Source: Mycolicibacterium agri
Lineage (GTDB): Bacteria > Actinomycetota > Actinomycetes > Mycobacteriales > Mycobacteriaceae
Length of the DNA: 64,000 nucleotides
NCBI RefSeq assembly: GCF_002553505.1
Contig: NZ_PDCP01000028.1
Coordinates: 17,684 to 81,683 of the forward strand
Direction of reading: 5' to 3'
Shown one piece after another: positions 53,405 to 61,164 of this stretch (positions are counted from its first letter, which is position 1; every line of letters starts with the position of its first letter). Both the position numbers and the translations under genes were made by a program. The notes under the pieces are model-generated. The model was given only the letters and a program-made list of their open reading frames with translations. It did no database searches and had not been told where the DNA came from.

Positions 53405-54991
53405 TCATCCCGCTTTGTGCAGAGTTGCGGAATCGCCGGTGATTACCGCGAGGATGGCGCGCCACGAATCGGACGGCACGTTGATGATGTCGCCGTGCGC
53501 CTGCGGGCCGGCCATCAACCGGCCGTCGTCGTAATGGCCTGCGTCCAAATGGATCACACCGGGCATATCGTCGGGATCCGCGCCGTGCGGGCTGGTCGGG
53601 CTGCCCTGCACGAGCTGAATGAGGTCGCCTGGGGCGGTCATCGAGAAGCGCAGCACGTCGGGGTTGCGGTTGTGCCAGTCGGACGGGTCGTCGACGCCGA
53701 CACCGGCGCCAGCGGCGGCCAGATACAGCGTCCGGTCGGCGGTGAGACCGAACACCTCAGCGGTGCCCATGATGGAGCCGCCGTAGGAGTGGCCGATATA
53801 GGTGACCGGGATCTTGCGGCCGGTGGCGTCGACGGTGCGGTCGACGTCCTCGCTGAAGGCCACCAGGCGAGGGGCCATGTCCAGGGCATAACGGGGATCG
53901 GCCGCGTCGATCAGGCCTTCTGCGATGTTGTCGCCGCGCGGGAACGGGCCGCCGAGATAGGTGATCGTGGCGACCTCGCCGCGGGTGGCCGAGACGAACC
54001 GCCTTGCGGTCTTGGTGTTCTCACCCGAACCCTGCAACGTCGTGTTCATCCCCGGCACCAGGACGGCGACGCTCTTGGCGGTGGCCAGGTCGCCGTTGAG
54101 TTCGATCAGCGAGGAGCGATCGGGGTCGAACGCGAGGATCTTCCGATCGATGCGCCTGCCGGTGCGGGCGGGATCGTCGACCTCTGCGAGCAGGCCCTGA
54201 TAGAACGCGATGCGCTCGCGGGACCCGGGCCGTTCGGCGCGGCGCTCGTCGGCGATGGCCTGCGCGATGTTGATGCGGTTGGCCGCGATCCGCATCGGCC
54301 AGGGGACACCGTCGGTGTTGCCCACCTGCTTGGGGAATTCGTCGATGAGCCGCTGCCGCTGTTCGGGTGCCATGCCAGCGATCTGAGCGGCGATCCGGTC
54401 CTGGCCGATCGCCGACCACCCGGCGACGACGTCGGCGAGCGGGACAGGACCAGCGCCTGTCGGCAGCGTCGGCACGGGCGGTGCCTGCGCCGGGGTCAAC
54501 GCCTCGACGATGTCGTGCGCGGTGTCGGCGTCGGCGGCGCCAAGCCGGTCGAGGGCCGCCGCGATGCGCGTCGTCAACATCTCGGCGGCCGCCTGGCTGC
54601 TGCCGCCCGACAGAGCGACCAGCGGTGAGGCCGCGCCTCCGGTGACCGAGCCGTCGTCGCCGACGGCGAAACCCTCGGCCCGCGCGGTGTTCACCACCGC
54701 CATGACGTCGTTGCGCGCCGACGTCAGCTGTCCGGAACCGTCGCGGGCAGCGACCGCGGCGGTGATCAGGCATCGGGTCACCAGTGCGCCGGCCGCGGCG
54801 ATGGCCTCGGCGTTGCGGCGCGCATTGTCGCCCGCCGATCCGGTCCAGAACTCCTTGCTCTTGGCGACGCGTTCGAAGGCCGCGTCCAGGCGCGACTGCA
54901 GGTCAGCGGCGGCGGCGTCCCAGTCGTCGGCCGTCTCGAGCAGCGCGTCGGGTCGCCAGGCCTGGGCCTGGGCGACGGTCGGCCGCGTCAC
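53405..54991 (-). CDS. DUF1023 alpha/beta hydrolase with WXG-like N-terminal helices
   Basis: The 528-residue protein has an alpha-helical N-terminal region (about 1-130; WDAAAADLQSRLDAAFERVAKSKEFWTGSAGDNARRNAEAIAAAGAL), where FWTGSAGDNARR resembles the WxG turn of type VII secretion substrates, and a C-terminal DUF1023 hydrolase domain with the nucleophile elbow YIGHSYGGSIMG and late LDAGHYDDG histidine. GTG at 54991 overlaps the stop of the EspC-like gene (GTGA), so the two are coupled. A role in the cell envelope or as an ESX-associated effector is inferred. Confidence 0.83.
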   Translation of the reverse strand: MTRPTVAQAQAWRPDALLETADDWDAAAADLQSRLDAAFERVAKSKEFWTGSAGDNARRNAEAIAAAGALVTRCLITAAVAARDGSGQLTSARNDVMAVVNTARAEGFAVGDDGSVTGGAASPLVALSGGSSQAAAEMLTTRIAAALDRLGAADADTAHDIVEALTPAQAPPVPTLPTGAGPVPLADVVAGWSAIGQDRIAAQIAGMAPEQRQRLIDEFPKQVGNTDGVPWPMRIAANRINIAQAIADERRAERPGSRERIAFYQGLLAEVDDPARTGRRIDRKILAFDPDRSSLIELNGDLATAKSVAVLVPGMNTTLQGSGENTKTARRFVSATRGEVATITYLGGPFPRGDNIAEGLIDAADPRYALDMAPRLVAFSEDVDRTVDATGRKIPVTYIGHSYGGSIMGTAEVFGLTADRTLYLAAAGAGVGVDDPSDWHNRNPDVLRFSMTAPGDLIQLVQGSPTSPHGADPDDMPGVIHLDAGHYDDGRLMAGPQAHGDIINVPSDSWRAILAVITGDSATLHKAG

Positions 54992-55266
54992 CGCAGGGGA
55001 AAGCGGTCGGCGCTGCGGGTGTCCGCGCGCTCGAAGGCGTCGGCCGACATGCGCGCCGCGACCGCCCAGCCGCGCATGTTGTCGACGACATCGGCGAGTT
55101 TGGCGGCGATCAAATCGGGCGCGGCGACGCGGCCGGTAGCTGAGCCGCGCAGATCGTCGGCAGGCAGTGCGTGCCACTGCATGCCCGCGATGGCGTCGGC
55201 GGCCTCGGTGACGCGGTCGGCGACGGCCCGCAGCGCGTCGAGATCGACTTCGGTGTGTCCCCCCAT
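54988..55266 (-). CDS. Small EspC/WXG100-like helical protein
   Basis: A 92-residue helical protein, MGGHTEVDLDALRAVADRVTEAADAIAGMQWHALPADDLRG, followed by a second helix (DLIAAKLADVVDNMRGWAVAARMSADAFERAD). Two helices with a turn containing small residues, and the pairing with a DUF1023 hydrolase, fit the EspC-like (DUF2580) ESX-secreted family. The second helix carries a DNMRGWAVAARMSADAFERAD segment where a YxxxD/E-type signal would normally lie; no clear tyrosine is present. ATG at 55266, coupled to the hydrolase by GTGA. Confidence 0.72.
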   Translation of the reverse strand: MGGHTEVDLDALRAVADRVTEAADAIAGMQWHALPADDLRGSATGRVAAPDLIAAKLADVVDNMRGWAVAARMSADAFERADTRSADRFPLR

Positions 55267-55382
55267 GGCCTCATGCTGGCACTGCGGAGCTTTGCCGCGC
55301 TCACGTTATCCACAGGCGAACGAGAGGCTCATCGGCGCGGCTACTCACTCGTTGCCGCCGACGAACCCGTAAGCTCGATGAC

Positions 55383-56741
55383 GTGCAGCGGCGAATTATG
55401 GGCATCGAAACTGAATTCGGTGTGACCTGCACCTTTCACGGTCATCGCAGGTTGAGTCCGGACGAGGTTGCCCGTTACTTGTTTCGTCGAGTGGTGTCGT
55501 GGGGGCGAAGCTCCAATGTCTTTCTCCGCAACGGCGCGCGCCTCTACTTGGACGTCGGCAGCCACCCGGAGTACGCCACCGCCGAGTGCGACAACCTCGT
55601 CCAGCTGGTGACGCACGACCGTGCGGGCGAGCGCGTGCTCGAGGACCTGTTGATCGACGCCGAGCAGCGGTTGGCCGACGAGGGCATCGGCGGGGACATC
55701 TACCTGTTCAAAAACAACACCGACTCGGCGGGCAACTCCTACGGCTGCCACGAGAATTACCTGATCGTGCGGGCCGGGGAGTTCTCCCGGATCTCCGACG
55801 TGTTGCTGCCGTTCCTGGTCACCCGCCAGTTGATCTGCGGCGCGGGCAAGGTGTTGCAGACGCCCAAGGCGGCGACGTTCTGCCTGAGCCAACGCGCCGA
55901 GCACATCTGGGAAGGCGTGTCGAGCGCGACCACCCGCAGCCGCCCGATCATCAACACCCGCGACGAACCGCACGCCGACGCCGAGAAGTACCGGCGCCTG
56001 CACGTCATCGTCGGCGACTCCAACATGAGCGAGACCACGACGATGCTCAAGGTGGGCACCGCCGCTCTGGTGCTGGAGATGATCGAGTCCGGCGTGGCGT
56101 TCCGCGACTTCTCGCTGGACAACCCGATCCGCGCGATCCGCGAGGTCAGCCACGACCTGACGGGGCGGCGGCCGGTGCGGTTGGCCGGCGGCCGGCAGGC
56201 CAGCGCTTTGGACATCCAGCGCGAATATCACTCGCGCGCCGTCGAGCATCTGCAGACCCGCGAGCCGAACCCGCAGATCGAGCAGGTCGTCGACCTGTGG
56301 GGCCGCCAGCTCGACGCCGTCGAGAGCCAGGACTTCGCGAAGGTCGACACCGAGATCGACTGGGTGATCAAGCGCAAGCTGTTCGAGCGCTATCAGGACC
56401 GCTACAACATGGAGCTGTCCGACCCGAAGATCAGCCAGCTCGACCTGGCCTACCACGACATCAAGCGCGGCCGAGGCGTGTTCGACCTGCTGCAGCGCAA
56501 GGGGCTGGCGGCCCGCGTCACCACCGACGAGGAAATCGAGGAGGCGGTGAACACCCCGCCGCAGACCACTCGCGCCAAGCTGCGCGGCGAGTTCATCAGC
56601 GCCGCACAGGAAGCCGGCCGCGACTTCACCGTCGACTGGGTTCACTTAAAGCTGAACGACCAGGCGCAGCGGACGGTGCTGTGCAAGGACCCGTTCCGCT
56701 CGGTCGACGAACGGGTCAAGCGCCTCATCGCCTCGATGTAG
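55383..56741 (+). CDS. pafA: Pup-protein ligase PafA
   Basis: PafA phosphorylates the C-terminal glutamate of deamidated Pup and joins it to substrate lysines. The 452-residue protein is nearly identical to M. tuberculosis PafA over its length: MGIETEFGVTCTFHGHRRL with metal ligand E9, the catalytic D57 in GARLYLDVGSHPEY, GSHENY-equivalent GCHENYLIV, and INTRDEPHADAEKYRRLHVIVGDSN. It is paralogous to Dop but lacks the Dop loop. GTG at 55383. In M. tuberculosis pafB follows directly; here a repeat-flanked gene intervenes. Confidence 0.98.
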   Translation: MQRRIMGIETEFGVTCTFHGHRRLSPDEVARYLFRRVVSWGRSSNVFLRNGARLYLDVGSHPEYATAECDNLVQLVTHDRAGERVLEDLLIDAEQRLADEGIGGDIYLFKNNTDSAGNSYGCHENYLIVRAGEFSRISDVLLPFLVTRQLICGAGKVLQTPKAATFCLSQRAEHIWEGVSSATTRSRPIINTRDEPHADAEKYRRLHVIVGDSNMSETTTMLKVGTAALVLEMIESGVAFRDFSLDNPIRAIREVSHDLTGRRPVRLAGGRQASALDIQREYHSRAVEHLQTREPNPQIEQVVDLWGRQLDAVESQDFAKVDTEIDWVIKRKLFERYQDRYNMELSDPKISQLDLAYHDIKRGRGVFDLLQRKGLAARVTTDEEIEEAVNTPPQTTRAKLRGEFISAAQEAGRDFTVDWVHLKLNDQAQRTVLCKDPFRSVDERVKRLIASM

Positions 56742-56784
56742 CTGATCTAGCGGCGCTGGTCCTAACGGCGCGGCCCCCCTCCGG

Positions 56785-56843
56785 CGAGCGCTCATCCTTG
56801 TACAGCTTTCGGCCGAAATTCTGTACCAGGCTGTGCGCTCGCG
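56785..56843. repeat. 59-bp palindromic repeat, copy 1 (after pafA)
   Basis: Ends GCGAGCGC (56785-56792) and GCGCTCGC (56836-56843) are perfect 8-bp inverted repeats. Inside, TTTCGGCCGAAA (56808-56819) is a 12-bp palindrome nested in GTACAG...CTGTAC (56801-56827). A directly repeated copy of the same length, 51 of 59 bases identical, lies at 57789-57847 beyond the next gene. Confidence 0.8.
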
Positions 56844-56907
56844 GGTTATGCACAGGGCTGTCGGGGCTTTGGTGGCCGTGTGCTGCTTGCGCGGACGAAA
56901 ATGCGGC

Positions 56908-57792
56908 ATGCCGCCAGAGCTCCGGGCAGTCTTCGCCGCGCAGGGCGGTGTCGCGACTTCATCGCAGATCTTGCTGCACGTGAGCCGTCGCGGAATGCAG
57001 CGCCGGCTGCGCAGCGGCGAGCTGGTGAGGATCTTCCCGAGCATCTACAGCCTCGGCGCACCCGATCTGTTGACCCTAATGCGCGGGCTTGACCTGCGCT
57101 GCGGTGAGCATGTCGCGGTCTGCATGGGCACGGCCGCGGCGATGTATGGCTTCGACACCGAGGACGTCTCGGACGTGCATGTGCTCAACCCGGACGGTCA
57201 TCTCCTGCGTGACCAAGACGGCCTGGTGGTGCACCGACGCGACGGCGCGCCGCTGATTGACCACCATGGCCGCCTCGTGACGACGCCGGCGTGGACCGCG
57301 ATCGAGGTGGCGCGCAGCCTGCGCCGCCAGCGCGCATTGGCGACGCTCGACGCCGCGCTGCGCAGTCAGACGTGCGACCAGCGAGGTTTGCACCTGGCCG
57401 CGAAAGCCCAAGCAGGACGGCGGGGCATCGTCATGGTTCGGGACCTGATCCCATTGGCCCGGCCCGGCGCAGAGTCGCCAATGGAAAGCGAGGCCCGCCT
57501 CGTCATGCTCGACGGCGGTCTGCCAGAACCGCTTCTTCAGTACAAAATCGTCGACCGCGATGGTCGACTGTGGCGAGTCGACTTCGCATGGCCGGAATGC
57601 AGACTCGCCGTCGAATATGAGGGATTCGACTTTCACAGCACGCCCGAGGCACTGAGGAAAGACCGCCAGAAACGGGCCGCGCTAGAGGAGATGAGCTGGC
57701 GGGTCCTGTCCATTGTCTGCGACGACGTGCGGCGCCAGCCGGAGGTGATGGTGCGCCGCATCGGCGCCGGACTTATGCAAACCGCGGCGTGA
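56908..57792 (+). CDS. AbiEi-type winged-helix + DUF559/Vsr-like nuclease-fold protein
   Basis: A 294-residue protein. The N-terminal part (about 1-60; ELRAVFAAQGGVATSSQILLHVSRRGMQRRLRSGELVRIFPSIYSLG) is a winged helix like the AbiEi antitoxin. The C-terminal part (about 190-290) carries SPMESEARLVMLDGGLPEPL, RVDFAWPECRLAVEYEG and ALRKDRQKRAALEEMSWRVLSIVCDDV, matching the DUF559 PD-(D/E)XK fold; D and E residues of the motif are present. The ATG at 56908 begins the conserved part. Its stop lies inside the second repeat. No partner toxin is adjacent. Function unknown. Confidence 0.8.
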   Translation: MPPELRAVFAAQGGVATSSQILLHVSRRGMQRRLRSGELVRIFPSIYSLGAPDLLTLMRGLDLRCGEHVAVCMGTAAAMYGFDTEDVSDVHVLNPDGHLLRDQDGLVVHRRDGAPLIDHHGRLVTTPAWTAIEVARSLRRQRALATLDAALRSQTCDQRGLHLAAKAQAGRRGIVMVRDLIPLARPGAESPMESEARLVMLDGGLPEPLLQYKIVDRDGRLWRVDFAWPECRLAVEYEGFDFHSTPEALRKDRQKRAALEEMSWRVLSIVCDDVRRQPEVMVRRIGAGLMQTAA

Positions 57793-57847
57793 GCGCTCAC
57801 TCCTGTACAGATTTCGGACGAAATTCCGTACCAGGCTGAGCGCTCGC
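57789..57847. repeat. 59-bp palindromic repeat, copy 2 (before pafB)
   Basis: Same size and orientation as 56785-56843, with outer GTGAGCGC/GCGCTCGC and inner TGTACAG, TTTCGGACGAAA, CGTACCA blocks. It includes the stop codon (57790-57792) of the preceding gene and ends 30 bp before the pafB start. Confidence 0.8.
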
Positions 57848-57877
57848 GGGGGTGGGGCGAACATTAGGCTGATTCGC

Positions 57878-58879
57878 GTGGGGATTTCCAAAGTCGAGCG
57901 GCTGATGAACCTCGTCATTGCGCTGCTTGCTACCCGCAACTTCATCAGCGCCGAGCGGATTCGCGAAACCGTCTACGGCTACAGCGAGACCGCCAGCGAC
58001 GAGGCGTTTTCCCGCATGTTCGAGCGCGACAAGAACGAACTGCGCGACCTGGGCATCCCGCTGGAAACCGGGCGGGTCTCGCAATTCGACCCGACCGAGG
58101 GCTACCGCATCAACCGCGAGGCCTACGCGCTGCCCCCAGTCGAACTGACCGCCGACGAAGCCGCCGCCGTCGCGGTGGCCACCCAGCTGTGGGAGTCGCC
58201 GGAGCTGATCACCGCCACGCAGGGCGCGCTGCTCAAGCTGCGGGCCGCAGGCGTAGACGTCGACGCGTCGGACGGCGGCGTCGCGATCACCTCGACAGGC
58301 GGCATGCCCGGCCTCCGCGGCTCCGAGGAGGTGCTGGGAATCCTGTTGTCGGCCATCAATGCCGGGCAGGCCGTGCAGTTCCCGCATCGGCCGTCGCGCA
58401 CCGAGCCATACACCACCCGCACCGTCGAGCCGTGGGGCGTGGTCACCGACCGCGGCCGCTGGTATCTCGTCGGACACGACAGGGATCGCAACGCCACCCG
58501 CACCTTCCGGCTGTCCCGCATCGGCCCCGAAGTGAAGCCCATTGGCCCGGAGGGCGCCGTCAAGCCGCCCGACGGGGTGAACCTGCGCGAGATCGTGCAC
58601 AAGGTCATCGGCGAGGCGCCGACCGGATCGCAGGCCAGGGTGTGGGTCGCCAACGGGCGTGCCACCGCGCTGCGCCGCAACGCCACGGTGGTCGGGCCGA
58701 AATCGCTCGACGGGCGCGACGGTGAGGAGATCGTCATCGACATCGGCATGTCCGACCGGGTAGCCAGGGAGATCGCCAGCTACGGCGCCGACGCCGTGGT
58801 GCTCGAGCCGCAGTCGCTGCGCGACGAGGTGCTCGATCGGCTGCGCGCGCATGCGGGGGTCGCGGGAGGCGAGGCATGA
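57878..58879 (+). CDS. pafB: WYL-domain transcription factor PafB
   Basis: PafB and PafC act together as the RecA/LexA-independent DNA-damage activator of mycobacteria. The 333-residue protein has an N-terminal winged helix (ERLMNLVIALLATRNFISAERIRETVYGYSETASDEAFSRMFERDKNELRDLGIPLE), a WYL domain (about 140-225; VEPWGVVTDRGRWYLVGHDRDRNATRTFRLSRI, with the W-Y-L residues) and a WCX extension. GTG at 57878. Overlaps pafC by ATGA. Promoter use is uncertain because the repeat and inserted gene separate it from pafA. Confidence 0.96.
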   Translation: MGISKVERLMNLVIALLATRNFISAERIRETVYGYSETASDEAFSRMFERDKNELRDLGIPLETGRVSQFDPTEGYRINREAYALPPVELTADEAAAVAVATQLWESPELITATQGALLKLRAAGVDVDASDGGVAITSTGGMPGLRGSEEVLGILLSAINAGQAVQFPHRPSRTEPYTTRTVEPWGVVTDRGRWYLVGHDRDRNATRTFRLSRIGPEVKPIGPEGAVKPPDGVNLREIVHKVIGEAPTGSQARVWVANGRATALRRNATVVGPKSLDGRDGEEIVIDIGMSDRVAREIASYGADAVVLEPQSLRDEVLDRLRAHAGVAGGEA

Positions 58880-59847
58880 GCCCGGTCTCGGAGCGGTTGG
58901 TGCGGCTGCTGAACATGGTCCCGTACTTCCAGGCCAACCCGAAGATCACCTACGCCGAGGCGGCGTCGGACCTCGGGGTGTCCGAGAAGCAGTTGCGCGA
59001 CGACCTCAACCAGCTGTGGATGTGCGGACTGCCCGGCTACGGGCCCGGCGACCTGATCGATTTCGACTTCTCCGGCGACACCATCGAGGTGACGTTCTCC
59101 GCGGGCATCGACCACCCGTTGCGGCTGACCTCACCGGAGGCCACCGGCGTGCTCGTCGCACTGCGGGCACTCGTCGACATGCCCGGCATGGTCGACCCGG
59201 AGGCCGCCCGCAGCGCCATCGCCAAGATCGAGTCGGCCGCGGGCACCGTCAATCACGGCGCCGAGGCCGCGGTGGACGAACCCGCACCGGTGGAAAGCCA
59301 GGCCGCGGCCGCCGTCCGCGAGGCCGTGCGCAACAACCGCGCGCTGTCCATCGAGTACTACTCGGCCTCCCACGACCAGCTGACCAGCCGCGTCGTCGAC
59401 CCGATCCGCGTCGTGCTGGTCGCCGAGCACAGTTACCTGGAAGCGTGGTGCCGCTCAGCCGAGGGAGTGCGGCTGTTCCGGTTCGACCGCATCGTCGACG
59501 CCTCTGTGCTCGACGAACCGGCCGCGCCGCCGGAGCCCGCGGTCGAGGCCCCGCCCGACACGTCGCTGTTCGACGCCGACCCGTCGCTGCCGTCGGCCAC
59601 GCTGCTCATCGACCGCTCGGCGTCCTGGATGTTCGACTACTACCCGCTGCGGGTGCTCCACGAACTGCCCGACGGGGCGTGCGAGGCCGCGATGACCTAT
59701 GCCTCCGACGAGTGGATGGCCCGCTTCGTGCTGGGCTTCGGCGCCAGCGTGCGGGTGCTGACGCCGGAGTCGCTGGCGCAGCGGGTGCGGGAATCGGCCG
59801 CCGCGGCATTGCGCGCGTATGGGGTGGGCGTCGAGGCGGGCGGGTAG
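58876..59847 (+). CDS. pafC: WYL-domain transcription factor PafC
   Basis: Second half of the PafBC heterodimer. The 323-residue protein has a winged helix (ERLVRLLNMVPYFQANPKITYAEAASDLGVSEKQLRDDLNQLWMCGLPGYGPGDLIDFDF), a WYL domain with VVDPIRVVLVAEHSYLEAWCRSAEGVRLFRFDRI, in which the canonical tryptophan-tyrosine-leucine is replaced by S-Y-L and E-A-W, and a WCX domain. ATG at 58876 overlaps the pafB stop, so the subunits are translationally coupled. tatA follows after 31 bp. Confidence 0.96.
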   Translation: MSPVSERLVRLLNMVPYFQANPKITYAEAASDLGVSEKQLRDDLNQLWMCGLPGYGPGDLIDFDFSGDTIEVTFSAGIDHPLRLTSPEATGVLVALRALVDMPGMVDPEAARSAIAKIESAAGTVNHGAEAAVDEPAPVESQAAAAVREAVRNNRALSIEYYSASHDQLTSRVVDPIRVVLVAEHSYLEAWCRSAEGVRLFRFDRIVDASVLDEPAAPPEPAVEAPPDTSLFDADPSLPSATLLIDRSASWMFDYYPLRVLHELPDGACEAAMTYASDEWMARFVLGFGASVRVLTPESLAQRVRESAAAALRAYGVGVEAGG

Positions 59848-59878
59848 ACTCGCCCCAGACGTCTGGAGGTGACCTAAA

Positions 59879-60142
59879 TTGGGCGGTTTACAACCCTGGC
59901 ACTGGGTAATCGTCATCGCTGTCTTCGTCCTGCTCTTCGGTGCCAAGAAGCTTCCGGATGCGGCCCGCTCGCTGGGCCAGTCGATGCGGATCTTCAAGTC
60001 CGAGGTCAAGGAGATGAAGTCCGATCCCAAGCCGGAGGCCGAAAAGCCGGCCACTCCGATTGCCTCGGAACGCGTTGACACCCCGCAGCCGCAATCCGAC
60101 GCCGGCCAAGCGGCATCCGACAGCGACAAGCGCACGGCCTGA
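59879..60142 (+). CDS. tatA: Sec-independent (Tat) translocase subunit TatA
   Basis: TatA oligomers form the pore-related component of twin-arginine export. The 87-residue protein has a short N-terminal membrane helix (WHWVIVIAVFVLLFGAKKLP), the FGxKKLP hinge, the amphipathic helix DAARSLGQSMRIFKSEVKEM and a charged disordered tail. The start is TTG at 59879 preceded by GGAGGTGACC, a good ribosome site that decides it. It precedes tatC by 71 bp. Confidence 0.96.
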   Translation: MGGLQPWHWVIVIAVFVLLFGAKKLPDAARSLGQSMRIFKSEVKEMKSDPKPEAEKPATPIASERVDTPQPQSDAGQAASDSDKRTA

Positions 60143-60213
60143 GTCCACGCCGACCGACCGCGGCGCGATGCCGCGTCGATGGGCCGTGTCTATAGGTTGA
60201 TTAGGCAGGTTTC

Positions 60214-61164
60214 GTGCAAGCCCCCGGGTTTCTCAAGCGGCTTGATCCGCGCCAGCGCCGCGCCAAAGTCAATCCGGACGGCACGATGTCGCTGGTCGAT
60301 CACCTGCACGAACTGCGCAATCGGCTGCTGATCTCGGTGGCCGCCGTCGTGGTGACGACGATCCTGGGCTTCCTCTGGTACAGCCACGGCGTGTTCGGCC
60401 TGCCCAGCCTGGGCGACTGGCTGCGCGGCCCCTACTGCGCCCTGCCGCAGTCGGCGCGCGCGACGATCACCCCCGACGGCGAGTGCCGTCTGCTCGCCAC
60501 CGCGCCGTTCGACCAGTTCATGCTGCGGTTGAAGGTCGCGCTGACGGCGGGCATCGTGCTGGCCTGCCCGGTGTGGCTGTACCAGATCTGGGCCTTCATC
60601 ACGCCCGGGCTGTATCGGAAGGAACGACGGTTCGCGATCTCGTTCGTCACGTTCGGTGCCGTGCTGTTCATCTCCGGCGCCGTGCTGGCCTATGTGGTGC
60701 TGTCGAAGGCGTTGAAGTTCCTGCTGACGGTCGGCAGCGACGTGCAGGTCACCGCGCTGTCGGGCGATCAGTACTTCGGCTTCCTGATCAACCTGCTGCT
60801 GGTTTTCGGCATCAGCTTCGAATTCCCGCTGCTGATCATCATGTTGAACCTGGTCGGTGTGCTGACCTATCAGCGACTCAAGACGTGGCGGCGCGGAATG
60901 ATCTTCGGGCTGTTCGTCTTCGCGGCGTTCGCGACGCCGGGATCGGATCCCTTCTCGATGCTGGCGCTGGCGCTGGCGCTGACGCTGCTGCTGGAGTTCG
61001 CGATACAGATCGCCCGCATCCACGACAGGCGCAAGGCGCGCCGCGAGGCGCTCGAGCACATCCCCGACGACCAGGCCTCGAAGATCCCCGACGTCCAACC
61101 CATCGAAACGTCAAGCGCCGTGTCCGGCCAATCGCGGCTTGTAGTCGATGACGACGCCACTTAG
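60214..61164 (+). CDS. tatC: Sec-independent (Tat) translocase subunit TatC
   Basis: TatC recognises twin-arginine signal peptides. The 316-residue membrane protein has six predicted helices, the family start MSLVDHLHELRNRLLISVAAVVV, the conserved FDQFMLRLKVALTAGIVLACPVWLYQIWAFITPGLY and FEFPLLIIMLNLVGVL blocks, and a C-terminal cytoplasmic tail. GTG at 60214. Its last 17 bp overlap the helY start. Confidence 0.97.
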   Translation: MQAPGFLKRLDPRQRRAKVNPDGTMSLVDHLHELRNRLLISVAAVVVTTILGFLWYSHGVFGLPSLGDWLRGPYCALPQSARATITPDGECRLLATAPFDQFMLRLKVALTAGIVLACPVWLYQIWAFITPGLYRKERRFAISFVTFGAVLFISGAVLAYVVLSKALKFLLTVGSDVQVTALSGDQYFGFLINLLLVFGISFEFPLLIIMLNLVGVLTYQRLKTWRRGMIFGLFVFAAFATPGSDPFSMLALALALTLLLEFAIQIARIHDRRKARREALEHIPDDQASKIPDVQPIETSSAVSGQSRLVVDDDAT

